Shown piece after piece: positions 25,022-34,884 of a DNA stretch of 64,000 bases. A model generated the notes under the pieces. It was not told the DNA's origin, searched no databases, and worked only from the letters and a program-made list of their open reading frames with translations. The translations under genes and the position numbers were made by a program. Origin of the DNA: Lichina pygmaea (taxonomy: Eukaryota; Ascomycota; Lichinomycetes; Lichinales; Lichinaceae); NCBI GenBank assembly GCA_963422465.1, contig OY730171.1, positions 2,790,001-2,854,000 of the forward strand. Reading direction: 5' to 3'. Each line of letters starts with the position of its first letter. Position 1 is the first letter of the stretch.

Positions 25022-25538
25022 TGTACATACGTACGTACGGAGTACGTAGTACTACTATGTTTTTTTTATGCTCCGTACGAGTACAGTACTCCGTACGTAC
25101 AGTGACGTGAGCCATTCCGGGACTACCCTCGAAGTACGTAATACGTTTCCACACGTTACGAGTACGCAGTTACCTACGTACGAGTACGGTACCGTAATGT
25201 ACTCTGCGTCGATGCCCAGCTAAGCACGCCCGCGCGAGTAGGATAAATTACCACCATCACGACGAGAACTTGACGAGAACTTGACGCTCAAAATCACCGT
25301 CCGCCACGACCGCCAACTGATAGATATACTGCCTTCATCGAAGGAGCTGCTACAGCCTGATCGAGACGCCATTGGGCTCAAGCCGGCTAAGCGGGAGTCG
25401 TCCAAACTAGTTGTAATCAACCGCCAAATCTGTTCCAGTTGCACTTTCGCGGCTCACGACCTATCTGGTCAGATCAATCATGGCTGACCGCTTCCACCTC
25501 AAGAGGTCAACTCCACCCAGCCTCGTTGTTGAGTGAGC

Positions 25539-26021
25539 ATGGCGTCCTTCCTCACCGAGCTCGGCAACTCAATCTTCACACCTGGCCCGAACCGGACTTT
25601 GGTGGTTGCGACCAATGCGTCGTTTGCGTCGCTACAGATCGTTCTGGCCATCTTGCTGCTTGTGACCCACAGTGTGCATTTTGTGGTGCTATCCGTCTTA
25701 TGTGCAGGTCTCTGGTGGGCCATCAACTGGTTCACCCGAGAACTGGAGATGGCAAAGGAGCTGAACAAGACCTCAGACGGCTCTGGAGCATTTCCGAAAG
25801 AGCCGCAAGGCGATAGGGCGCTGACGGACGAGGAAGACACAGAGACGGAACGCGACACCCCTTCAGCGAGCTGGATCAGTGACCGGCCTGAAGCAGCCAG
25901 GCAAGCTCCCACCTCACCCGATAGGCTGCGTCAGCGGAGAAGCGTCAGAGACGCCTCGGGCGAGGTGAGCACCGAGGACGAATGGGAGAAGGTCAGCGAG
26001 GGCGGATCGAGGGACCAATGA
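25539..26021 (+). CDS. PKR1: V-ATPase assembly factor Pkr1
   Basis: This is a small ER membrane protein that, in yeast, helps assemble the membrane sector of the vacuolar H+-ATPase. It is an intronless frame of 160 aa. The conserved N-terminus MASFLTELGNSIFTPGPN precedes two adjacent hydrophobic helices, about residues 28-44 and 46-66, with the family-like ending WWAINWFTREL. The remaining tail is acidic and Ser/Thr-rich, ending DEWEKVSEGGS. I chose the ATG at 25539 because the upstream in-frame codons are not ATG and homologues start with MA(N/S)F. The fungal tail is longer than in yeast. Identification rests on the helix pair and the N-terminal motif. Confidence 0.88.
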   Translation: MASFLTELGNSIFTPGPNRTLVVATNASFASLQIVLAILLLVTHSVHFVVLSVLCAGLWWAINWFTRELEMAKELNKTSDGSGAFPKEPQGDRALTDEEDTETERDTPSASWISDRPEAARQAPTSPDRLRQRRSVRDASGEVSTEDEWEKVSEGGSRDQ

Positions 26022-26690
26022 TCCCTCCTTCGCAGCAGCGTTGTTTAGCAGGACGTCTGATCAACACAATGTGCATATAAATACCACTCACGATATCTCA
26101 AATTGACATAGATTACCCGCGAGCAAAAGTGTATGATGGCTTTCTGGGTCTTCGCAGCAGCAATCAGAAAATCAAGGCGGTGGTCTACTCCCTAGAACGA
26201 GCATTGGCAGTACGAACTACAGCGGCGCGGGCACTGAGCTGATGTGAAACGATCAAGCGACTGGTCAGCGTGCGGCGTCGGCGTCGTACGGAAGAGGCTC
26301 CCAGCGCAGAAGGTCTCTCTTGATTCTCTCAGTGTCGCTATCTAGCAGTCTAATATACAGGAGAATTCTCTTCTCTCACGTGACCTCGGCTCTAGCAGCG
26401 AGCGAGGACTGGTCTAATCACCCCCCAGGTGAACAGCTTACGAGAAGCATTGGAAGGGAAAACATCGGCAGGATAAACCAATCAGTGGTAGTACAGTTCG
26501 TAGAAATAGCATGCTGTCCTACAGCTCTAAGGATAGAATCTGATGATTTTGCTCTTACTTGTGCCGGGGGGATGGAAATAGTTTCTCGTTTGTGCGGCTG
26601 GGCCTGATCAAGACGAGTTAATCATCACAAGCACCCTACCAAGGAATCCGCAGCACCTGACAACTAACAATCCCACGTCAAAGCGCCAAG
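26022..26690. other. PKR1-SMD1 intergenic region
   Basis: The first part is the 3' flank of PKR1. The middle holds one copy of a dispersed repeat (26254-26436), and the last 250 nt would contain the SMD1 promoter. Confidence 0.6.
26254..26436. repeat. Dispersed repeat, uninterrupted copy
   Basis: This segment, from 'caagcgactggtcagcg' to 'gtgaacag', matches 50493-50874 closely apart from small indels and one 191-nt insertion in the other copy. I see no coding potential. The copy preserves the empty site 'agcagcgagcgagg'. Confidence 0.85.
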
Positions 26691-27223
26691 ATGAAGCTGG
26701 TCAGGTACGTTGCCGCTTCTCTTCGATATAGCAAGATGACTTGTATAGGGTCGAAAAGAGCCGATGGCTGACGCAGCGGAATCCATCGCGACAGGTTCTT
26801 GATGAAATGCGCCAACGAGACGGTCACGATTGAACTGAAGAATGGTAGGGAACGGACATTTCAAGCAAACCATCCGATTTTGAATCTGGGCTAAGCGCAG
26901 GATCTTCGGTAGGGACCATCATCAACGGCACCATCGCCTCCGTCTCGCCACAGATGAACACGGCGCTACGAACCGTGAAGATGACCCTGCGTGGCAGGGA
27001 CCCGGTATCGCTCGACACAATCAACATCCGCGGCTCGACCATCCGCTATTTCATCCTGCCAGACTCTCTTCCCCTGGATACCTTGCTCATCGACGACGCG
27101 CCCAAGCCGAAGAACAAGGCGCGCAAGGAGGCCGCCGACCGCGGCGGCCGAGGCGGCCGAGGTCGTGGACGGGGACGAGGAGGTTTCCGAGGCCGGGGCC
27201 GAGGAGGGGGCCGAGGTTTCTAG
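26691..27223 (+). CDS. SMD1: Small nuclear ribonucleoprotein Sm D1
   Basis: This is a core subunit of the heptameric Sm ring on spliceosomal U snRNAs. Exons are 26691-26704 (14 nt), 26795-26844 and 26901-27223, giving 128 aa. The protein starts [22 protein letters not shown], with the last G codon split by the second intron, then [25 protein letters not shown] (Sm1), and [15 protein letters not shown] (Sm2). The tail is an RG-rich run ([18 protein letters not shown]), the usual target of arginine methylation and SMN-type binding. The tiny first exon and both intron positions agree with conserved residues. All landmark residues of D1 are present. Confidence 0.97.
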
Positions 27224-27547
27224 ACTGGCACATCTCTGCGTATCACGTCGTGGTGTGGCGAAGTTTAGATCGGACGAGAGCTGTCGGAGATAACGCGAGC
27301 CCCGCACTCAGTCTCCCGTTAGAGAGTGCGGTTCTGCGATTCTTGTCGAACGAAGACTGGAGCGGGCGACTATGATGACCAACTACGGAGGTGGCATCAT
27401 CTTGAATCACGGAAATCTACATCATGGACGGTGGACGGAACGGCTAGGCTCATATTCATCGAGTCTTTTTCATATATCGGTACCCTTGCTAGAGGAGTAC
27501 TAATTCTGAGCCGCGAAAGTTGATACCTACAGCTTGAGATCAGCGTC
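27224..27547. other. Convergent 3' region between SMD1 and MTQ2
   Basis: This 324-nt stretch separates two gene ends that face each other. It should contain both 3' untranslated regions. I see no further gene. Confidence 0.6.
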
Positions 27548-28459
27548 TCACGGACGGAAGGTCGCACCGCTATCGCGCCAGATTCTGATGATCTGGAGCC
27601 GCTCCCACCCGGCGTTGGTGCCACTGCCCCTCACGGTATCGACCATCCAGCCGCCACCCCAGTCCCGGATACGTTGCTTGACCCGGTCCGGCTTGTTCTG
27701 AGCACAGAGGAGGATGTAAGCTACGCCAAGCGGACGACTCAGCAGATCGGGTAACTGGTCCAGCAATCGATTGGTGACTACCATGCCTTCCGACCCGCCC
27801 GCGTACGAGAGCGAGAGCAGGTGGGAGTCCCTTTGGAATGATGCCTCCGCCGTGTCATGGTCCCCTAGATGGGAGAACGTGTTGCTGTGAGGGAGCGGCG
27901 GGAGTTCTGAGGTGGGTACGTAGGGAGGATTGAAAAGTAGGACATCCACGGAGCCGGTCCTAAGAGGAGCGGCTAGGTCTGCTTGCATGATTCCCTGAAA
28001 CAAGGTAGGGTAGTGACGGGTTTTTCGTGGCTTCGATGTTGCAGCGGGACTAGCTCCGCGAGTTCGTGCACGCCTCCCTTCGTCGACCGCGGTTAACACC
28101 GTCTGGCGGGCCGCCGCACAGGCGAAGCGATTGACGTCGGAGCCAAAGCTCACGATATCCGAACGACCGAAGAGAGCGTCGGCGTGTGCAGCGACGAAGG
28201 CCAGAACGACGCCCGAGCCCACGCCGATCTCGAGCACGGCCGGCGAGGGCGACCACGCGAGCGATGCACCCGGACTCTGGGCATCATCGTCATCGTCGCC
28301 GTGTGGTCCTTTAGGCTGCCCTCGCCCGGGCCCGAACCGGTCCTTCAAGAACGCGATCTCCGCCTCGGAGGATAGCGCATCGAGGAAGAGAAAGGAATCC
28401 TCGGCCGGCTCGTAGACCTGCTCGAACGAAACATGATCTGTGGACGGTGTGGGCAGCAT
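27548..28459 (-). CDS. MTQ2: eRF1 glutamine methyltransferase catalytic subunit (Mtq2/HemK2)
   Basis: This is an S-adenosylmethionine-dependent enzyme that methylates the GGQ glutamine of translation release factor eRF1, in complex with Trm112. It is a single exon of 303 aa. It shows the N-terminal EPAEDS motif (17-22), the SAM-binding EIGVGSG (77-83), and the catalytic NPPY (177-180) in VLLFNPPYVPTSE. A Gly/Asp insert (about 44-63) and an Arg/Lys-rich insert (about 127-148) make it longer than the yeast protein. The ATG at 28459 is chosen because it lies just before the conserved region; the frame stays open upstream, but that part looks like leader sequence and contains a palindrome. The gene is divergent from SDH7. 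Confidence 0.93.
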   Translation of the reverse strand: MLPTPSTDHVSFEQVYEPAEDSFLFLDALSSEAEIAFLKDRFGPGRGQPKGPHGDDDDDAQSPGASLAWSPSPAVLEIGVGSGVVLAFVAAHADALFGRSDIVSFGSDVNRFACAAARQTVLTAVDEGRRARTRGASPAATSKPRKTRHYPTLFQGIMQADLAAPLRTGSVDVLLFNPPYVPTSELPPLPHSNTFSHLGDHDTAEASFQRDSHLLSLSYAGGSEGMVVTNRLLDQLPDLLSRPLGVAYILLCAQNKPDRVKQRIRDWGGGWMVDTVRGSGTNAGWERLQIIRIWRDSGATFRP

Positions 28460-28491
28460 GATACGGTACCCTCGTACCTGAGCGCCAAGGA

Positions 28492-28513
28492 CGCCAGCCC
28501 TATAGGGCTGGCG
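28492..28513. promoter_or_regulatory. 22-nt perfect palindrome 5' of MTQ2
   Basis: The left half CGCCAGCCCTA at 28492-28502 is exactly mirrored on the opposite strand by 28503-28513. Pairing continues outward into GGACG...CGTCC with a two-base bulge. It lies 33 nt upstream of the chosen MTQ2 start, so it would be in the promoter or in the mRNA leader as a stable hairpin. Confidence 0.6.
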
Positions 28514-29321
28514 TACGTCCCGGTACCCCTCAGCAAAGCGGAAATTGAGCTGCCAAGACCAGCTGCCAAGACCAGCGCCGAGTGGAGTCGAACGACTTTG
28601 ATATGCAACACTCTCGCACAGAGGGCTTTCCAGCGATGGACAATAAATTTCAGATCTATAGTGGTCACAGACGAATTCCAACCACGACTGGATCTCTTGA
28701 AGGAGCTCCGTCGACTCGACTCCACTTTATGTCACGTTATCACTGTACCCGTGCCAAGGGGGGCACTCCATACCCCCCACCTCCTGCACCTTTGGTACGG
28801 TCGGAACACCCCTTCTCCCGGTGGGGTGTTGATCAGTTGTCCGATAGGATCAGCTGTCCGATACATTTTCACAATAGATACAACTGCAATACAGATAACT
28901 CCATAACAGAGTGACTAAACAGAAAAGTAAGCAGCTCATTTGACTTGTGGCCTGCCCGCTCCCGGCTCTCTCGATACGTATCCTCCAACTGGACTGCTCG
29001 TTCTGGAGTCTTCGACTTTCAATAAGCTCATACGTGCTTTGTAACTTTCCGGTAAGTATCAATTTTGTTTGTCGTCTCTCATCCTTCGATACCGGTAACC
29101 TCCCGAAAAACTACACTGAAATTCCGGGCAAACTATGTCATGACTTGAAGTAAACTCTTACAGCACTTACAAAGCCCGATGCGCGCTTTCGAGCTCTTGT
29201 CATCAGTCTAGCACGTCACGGCTGCGTTTCGCGACTCAATACTTCCGTACAAGGCCTCTAGATTGCAGCGATTGTTGCACAGTATACGGTACACCTGCAG
29301 GCATCGACAAGTTTTGCCAAA
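28514..29321. promoter_or_regulatory. MTQ2-SDH7 divergent promoter
   Basis: This is non-coding sequence between divergent genes. It includes a short tandem repeat 'agctgccaagacc' (about 28549-28574). No defined factor site was recognised. Confidence 0.5.
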
Positions 29322-29838
29322 ATGAAGTTCACAACACGACTTCTTTATGCAACGCCAACCTCGATCGGATGGAATAAAGGGCTACAGCCGGCTCCGCTGA
29401 ATCTACTACCTCCCACACCCCTCTATCGACGCCTGCTGCGGGCGCATCGCCGCAAGCTCCCCAAAGAGCAGAGGTTGGTGGGAGATGACTACGTCAAGGC
29501 TGAGTTCCGGCGACATCGCGATGTCGACAACCCCCTTCACATAGTACGCTCAATCATTCGCGCTACTGAACAGTGAAGGGAGATGCTGACGTCGGCTCCA
29601 GATTGGTTTTCTAACAGAGTGGCAACTGTACGCTCAAGCCATCGAAGGAAATGCGTGGCGAGACGCGGTGCTTGAGAGGGATATGATTGACAAGATGAGC
29701 GGTACGCAACGGATTCACGAACCTGCTTGGTGAACGTCTCTTGCTGATTTCGCTTGCCCAGACGAGCAAATACATCAGCTTCACGAGTTAATGCAGGCGG
29801 CTAAGAAGAGGGGAAGCGAGAACAACGAGGACGTGTGA
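29322..29838 (+). CDS. SDH7: Succinate dehydrogenase assembly factor 3 (Sdh7/Acn9)
   Basis: This is a mitochondrial matrix LYR-motif protein that helps mature the iron-sulphur subunit of succinate dehydrogenase. Exons are 29322-29543, 29602-29701 and 29762-29838, giving 132 aa. The N-terminus is basic and hydroxylated, as expected for a matrix-targeting signal. The LYR motif is at 34-36 in [15 protein letters not shown], followed by the conserved [21 protein letters not shown]. Exon 2 gives [14 protein letters not shown]. The C-terminus is [11 protein letters not shown] plus an acidic tail. Length and motif order match the family closely. Confidence 0.95.
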
Positions 29839-30181
29839 CAATTTCCGGACGTCTTTGAGTGACATGGACGACGGAGCCGCCTATGGATGCGTCATCTGTG
29901 GTGACAGCTTCTTGAAGGAATGGCTCTAGCTCTCGTGGAACCAAGAAGGGTTGATAAAGCCTGGACGCCCACGGTATCTAGCCTTTACAAATGCAGGCGT
30001 TCAGCTTTACAATGCTCGCAATCATCGAAACGGCTTCAACAACCGGGCGATTTATCTCAGCGTCTCCACCGAGAACGGTGTATTCCTTCGCCCACCGAAG
30101 CCACTTGGTCGGCCAGGAACACCGCTTTACGCTACTAGAAAGAGCCCTTTCACCGTCACCAGGTGCTGAGCGGTGGCAGAG

Positions 30182-30475
30182 ATGTGTTCGGTGCAATACT
30201 GGAGGTCACGCCAATGCGGGCATCAATGGCTGACCATCAAAAAGAGCTGCCATCCTGGCGCTGGCTTCGACAACTGCCCATCCTTCTACGGCAGAGGCTA
30301 TCGGTACCCAAAGGGTCCCGGCCGCTTAGGACAATGCCCGTGGGACGACCTAAAGGGGGCTTACGACTCCAATACCACTCGAGTCATTAGCTCTGTCACC
30401 TATGGCGTCAAGTTCGCGAGGAATGTGGACCGAAGAAGCCCTGGCGTCGAGGTGGTATGTTGTTCTGTGATGTAG
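30182..30475 (+). CDS. Small Cys/His hypothetical protein
   Basis: I do not recognise a named family. The frame encodes 97 aa from ATG at 30182. The first half contains QYWRSRQCGHQWL and a following SCHPGAGFDNCPSF, so Cys and His residues fall in a pattern I associate with small uncharacterised fungal proteins. The second half is basic and ends VVCCSVM. An in-frame stop lies just upstream, so either translation starts at this ATG or the first exon is elsewhere. The gene may also continue through an intron. It lies 340 nt downstream of SDH7 on the same strand. Confidence is limited by the short length. Confidence 0.45.
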   Translation: MCSVQYWRSRQCGHQWLTIKKSCHPGAGFDNCPSFYGRGYRYPKGPGRLGQCPWDDLKGAYDSNTTRVISSVTYGVKFARNVDRRSPGVEVVCCSVM

Positions 30476-32422
30476 GCCTTGCCGCGGGGGGGTAGGTCAT
30501 CTTCCACGTCCAAACCTGTGTCTGACCTTTTGCAACCTTTCTAGCAGAACTAACAAGACTCTTCACAGACGTCAACAGCTGTAGTTTGCGTTGGTTTCTT
30601 GCCCCCTGGTCCACCCGTGTACCTGATCGTAGAATATGCTACATCAGGAGGAAGTGCGCACGGAGCATCACATCAAATAAGGGCATCGCCACGCATCAAA
30701 TTTTTAACGGAGTTCCATAACACAAATAGTGCCAGCATCTGCTACGATATGTTGTGTTTGAGAGCTCGAATGCTCGGCGAGTGGGTGCTTTGTACAATAC
30801 AAATCCAGCTTGGGAACAATTGCTTCTGCTGTAGCATGCATTCTCGTTATTCTTGTTTGACGTTGATCCTGCTGCTGCCACATAGTGCCACCGATGATCC
30901 TGCATGGATCCGCCATAGATCCGCCTCGTGCCTTCTAGAGCCTTCTTCCGTCGCTCTAAGGCAAACATCGGCTTCGTGTCTACATATAGATGATTAGCTA
31001 GTTCTCCCTAATCAATCTATCAGTCGTGACACTCATCTTCTTCTTCTCCGCTGCTCGCGACAGCGTTCCTAGTCGAACAATTTTGTGTTGAATATCAAGT
31101 GCGAAGGGGAGGTCATGGCTTATATGTCGAGTTTTGTGCGGCTGGCACTGGAAAGTCTGGATGTACCGACAGCGTCTGCTGACTAATCAGTTGGACTACG
31201 GTACGTACCCACGGCTACGGGGAAAAGAGATTGGTGTCGCATATTATGTAAGCTAACTCCTCCCTTGTCGCTAATGGCTAGGTCATGTTTCCCACCAGAC
31301 TGCTCATCACTGTTCTGCAAGGTCTTAGATATCGAAAGTCCACCGGCGAAAAACACTGGTTACATTCCTGACGGTGGGGCCTGCCACTGCTCCATGGCAC
31401 GACCCGAGAATTGACCAGTGTCAGCGCCTAAACTACTCCGCACCCAGGGCATGGAGGGATAGTACATTTGGATGCGCCACGGCGTCCATTCCCTCGCGAT
31501 GGCGACATGAGTCATCGCACGTCCGTAGTTTGACCACAGGGGACCCGCCCCTTGTCAGGCTTGTCCGCTCTGAACTTAAGCACAACATGCTGTCTCAAGA
31601 TCCTTCATCCAAGCCCCTGGTGGCTGAATGGCCCCCCTGGGGCCCCTTGTCGAAAGTGTATGACTCATTATAATGAGCTTTTCTTACCTACGGAAGTTTA
31701 TCGTCAAGGTGGGCTTCTAGCCCGGTGAGAAACCTTGCTTTCTCTGGCCTGTTTTCAATCTCCCACGCTCTATTCCATAGCGAAGCTTTGTGGTTTTTTC
31801 TCCGGAAGTTTGTGTTGGCCCTGGCTGGTGACCAGCCCCAAGCCGAGCATTTTCAACACGATCATGTTGGTCTTCTCGGGTCCGTGGTCGTCAATACTGT
31901 GGTACAGTGGCAGAAAGGGAGACTGGTTGCACCGCTTGATTACCCCTAATTCCGACCGTGACTGAAGATCATGAGCTTTGAGAGGATTTGGACCCTATTA
32001 TGGTTCTGATATAGTCTCCGGCCGCTTTGGTCTTTTAAAACTGCGCTGGCCAAAAGCTTACGTCGTACGGAGTCGACCATGGACTTTCCGTTCAGGGGAA
32101 TAGGGATTTCGCACAGGAGGAAGGCCCCTGAGCAAAGGCATCCCTTCCTATTTCTCTCATTATTATATAAGTCGATCTCCCTCCAACGTGGACGGTCTTA
32201 TATCCCAACTGCAGAATAACTACATCAGCTACATCCTCTTTCGCATTCTCCAGAGGCGAGACGCCCACGGACTAGGACGACATCAACAAGCACTCTTCAC
32301 ATCAGACGTCGTGCAGATATCCATATACGATTCGAAGACCTCGTTAGCTTGGTCCAATATAGCTAGCTTAGTCCCAAAGTCACCAATCGGTCCCGCATCC
32401 GAACCGTCGCAAGGTCTTGACG
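30476..32422. other. Intergenic region without recognised genes
   Basis: About 1.9 kb with only short scattered ORFs. No repeat copy or domain was recognised. The last few hundred bases should contain the promoter of the F-box-like gene at 32423, including a TATATAAG sequence at about 32163. Confidence 0.5.
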
Positions 32423-32962
32423 ATGTCACCCCAGGACAAGTCTCGCTCCGCCGAGCTAAATCATCTGCCGCTTGAGCTCTATCTGTGCTTCACAGACTTC
32501 ATGTCCTTCGAAGATCATCTACACCTGAAGGGCGTGAACCGGAAGCTCTACCACGCGATCCCGCCGCCGTCACATGCAAAGCTACTCCGCCACGAACGCG
32601 AAAATCTCGATCCTAAGCGCCGCTTCGCCTGCAAGGACTGCATGCGTCTCCTGCCCGGGTTCAGGTTCGCAGACGAGGTAGTCCAGCCAGACGCAGAACC
32701 AGCCAAGCGTTACTGCATCCTGTGCGGTCTGAAACCAGACCCAAGTCGACCGACGTATGTCGTCGGGGGCCAGGTCAACGTCGGTGGCTATACCAACGTC
32801 ATATGCAGATGCTGTCAAGAAAACGATTGGGCCGAAGGCGACTGTCTGCTGGCTGGATATTGCCCCAAGTGTTGGCGGTCCTACAAGAAAGCGTGCAAGG
32901 AGGAAGACAAGAAATGGATAGATGCGGAAACGCGATTGCGCAGAGAGGTCTCGACGCACTGA
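32423..32962 (+). CDS. Small F-box-like protein with CxxC zinc-binding pattern
   Basis: The single-exon frame encodes 179 aa from ATG at 32423. Residues 12-50 (LNHLPLELYLCFTDFMSFED...GVNRKLYHAI) look like an F-box, the module that links substrates to Skp1-Cullin ubiquitin ligases. The rest is Cys-rich: C70/C73, C98/C101, C128/C130/C131 and C147/C150. This suggests two or more zinc sites. The C-terminus is charged and helical. The ORF also reads from an upstream TTG, but ATG is preferred. F-box plus Cys-rich proteins of this size are common and mostly uncharacterised in filamentous fungi. The F-box call is by pattern only. Confidence 0.72.
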   Translation: MSPQDKSRSAELNHLPLELYLCFTDFMSFEDHLHLKGVNRKLYHAIPPPSHAKLLRHERENLDPKRRFACKDCMRLLPGFRFADEVVQPDAEPAKRYCILCGLKPDPSRPTYVVGGQVNVGGYTNVICRCCQENDWAEGDCLLAGYCPKCWRSYKKACKEEDKKWIDAETRLRREVSTH

Positions 32963-34884
32963 TCGACATCCAGAGGGAAAGAGCTTGGTGAGGTCCGCCA
33001 AGCGTCAGGGATCGTGGCAACCGCTGACAGGTGGCGGAGATATCAGTGAAGGCCGTCGGTTCTTGGATTAATGCCGGCAAGAAGAGATCCGCAGAGGCCG
33101 GCCGCTCGACTTTGAGTTTGCCCTTCTACGCATCTCGTCGTGCTCTCCATTCGTTATCTCCATTCGTTATCGCGGGCAAAAGAGGCATGTGTTGAAGCAC
33201 GGCCGTCTAGTCCGCATGTCTCAATCATTTTCTTGGCCTACCAGTACTTGACAACCATTGTCTATCTTGTGGTTGCGTCTCGCACACACACTTGTCCTTT
33301 TATCATTATCACCCCGTTAATAATATCCACCACTAAGTCCGTCTAGTCACAGCCCTTTGTTTAAGGTGGTTTATGGACTTGACTGTTCTTGCTGGATTCC
33401 CCTGCGAACTTCTCGCCTCTTAGAAAAACATTCACCACTCTAATGATTCTCCATCACCACTCGCATGGAACTTCCCAATGTTCAAGTCCCCTACTAAAAT
33501 ACCTGGTTGTTTGAAGAGAGACCTCCATCACTATCATCGATAGGCTAGATGGGCCAATACCCTATATCTAGTCTTACGATGGCGTTCGACCGTCGTTCGA
33601 GGGGGAAGACAGACTGTCTAGACTCGAAGTCCAGAAGCTACTGTTCGAAGGGATGACATGAAGCAGCATTCACGACCATCTTAGACAAAAGGTCCTTAAT
33701 TCCATACATAGGTGAGAAGATCTTGTGCTGTTTTCTCATATTTGGCTAAATATCTGCCAACAGCCCTCGTGTCTGTCTGACAACTACCGGATGATTGCTG
33801 CCTTTTTCCAGGGACGCTCAATCGTACACCGTACTGTAGTAGCCCAGTCTTTGGGTCCAAGTCTCGAGATTCCCAAGGTGGCAATCCATCTCCTTCAATT
33901 CACTGACGACGACGTCGTCGTGGGCAAGGTCAAAGTCATAGGATCTTTATCGTAGATATAGGCACATCATGTCCCAGTCAACCTCTCGTTCGCTTTAGGG
34001 GTGGAGCAGCTCGACGAGGTACTGCCGGTGGCAGATGCCGCTGGTCCTTGGTTATACGATCGTTCACACGATGCCATCTTCGGGTGACGAAGAGAATGTC
34101 AAAAAAATTCCCAAGCACTTGACTAGGTAAACCTCGACGGATTATCTCGATGAGCATGTTGTAGCAGTGTGGCTTAGCTGACTCTTTCTCTCCTCTCATC
34201 GGAAACCGAGTTTACAGCCACGTATCCTCACACCCACCCATACTCACACTTGGTCTGTGCAGGTACGTTACGTACCACTTGACAATCCCGCCACGACCAA
34301 TACGGTAGCTCTATGGAGGAGAGGATCAGGCCGTGGAGAAGAGAACGTGGCATGTGATCGGATCGTTTCCGTTCTTCAGTCCGAGATCTCACTCGCTACC
34401 ACAGCCGTGACGGCTCATATGATGTGGTCCAAGCATCTCGAGGGATTTTACTCTACTATCCGAGTATTCACGTCTCGTGTTCCTCTATATTTCCTTGTAC
34501 CTCATACGTACGTACGTACGTACAAGCACCTCTGCTCCGGGTAATCGTTTCAGCCTTTTGATGCCCTTACAGTACGCTGCGGAGCAGTCTTTATCACACA
34601 TCGCTATCACATCATGGTTACCGTAAGCATGATATTTCCTGGGCTGTTCCTCTACTCACGGTAGCGCCCGTATTCGGAGGACTATTGCCGAATACCGGTA
34701 TCTCGCCTGTATCTCAAGAGCTTCATGTGACGTTTCAGATCCTTTGGGTGAAGAAAATGATCCTGCCACAAGGTCGTCGATATAGATAAGGCGGGAAAGG
34801 CGCAGGGTTACCAGTGCTGAAAATGCTACGCGGTCCTTTTAAACAGTCTGGAACGTCGGCGGTTGTGCGCTATCGGCCATCACC
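32963..34884. other. Intergenic region without recognised genes
   Basis: About 1.9 kb without supported genes. It contains an ACGT tetranucleotide run near 34506-34523. The last 100 nt leads into the secreted-protein gene at 34885. Confidence 0.5.

Larger units (their letters stand above)
21473..25538. other. Gene-poor 4-kb region
   Basis: I found no convincing gene. There are scattered ORFs under 160 codons on both strands, CT-rich tracts (22300-22400), a C run near 21791, a tRNA-like repeat at 21841 and a dense block of TACG palindromes at 24957-25200. The minus-strand ORFs between 22450 and 23200 and at 23475-23936 may be decayed element sequence, but I recognise no domain in them. The last 300 nt is probably the PKR1 promoter. 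Confidence 0.5.

Noticed and set aside
28460-28681. 74-codon in-frame extension upstream of MTQ2
   Set aside because: It has no similarity to the enzyme family and contains the palindrome; it is more likely leader sequence.
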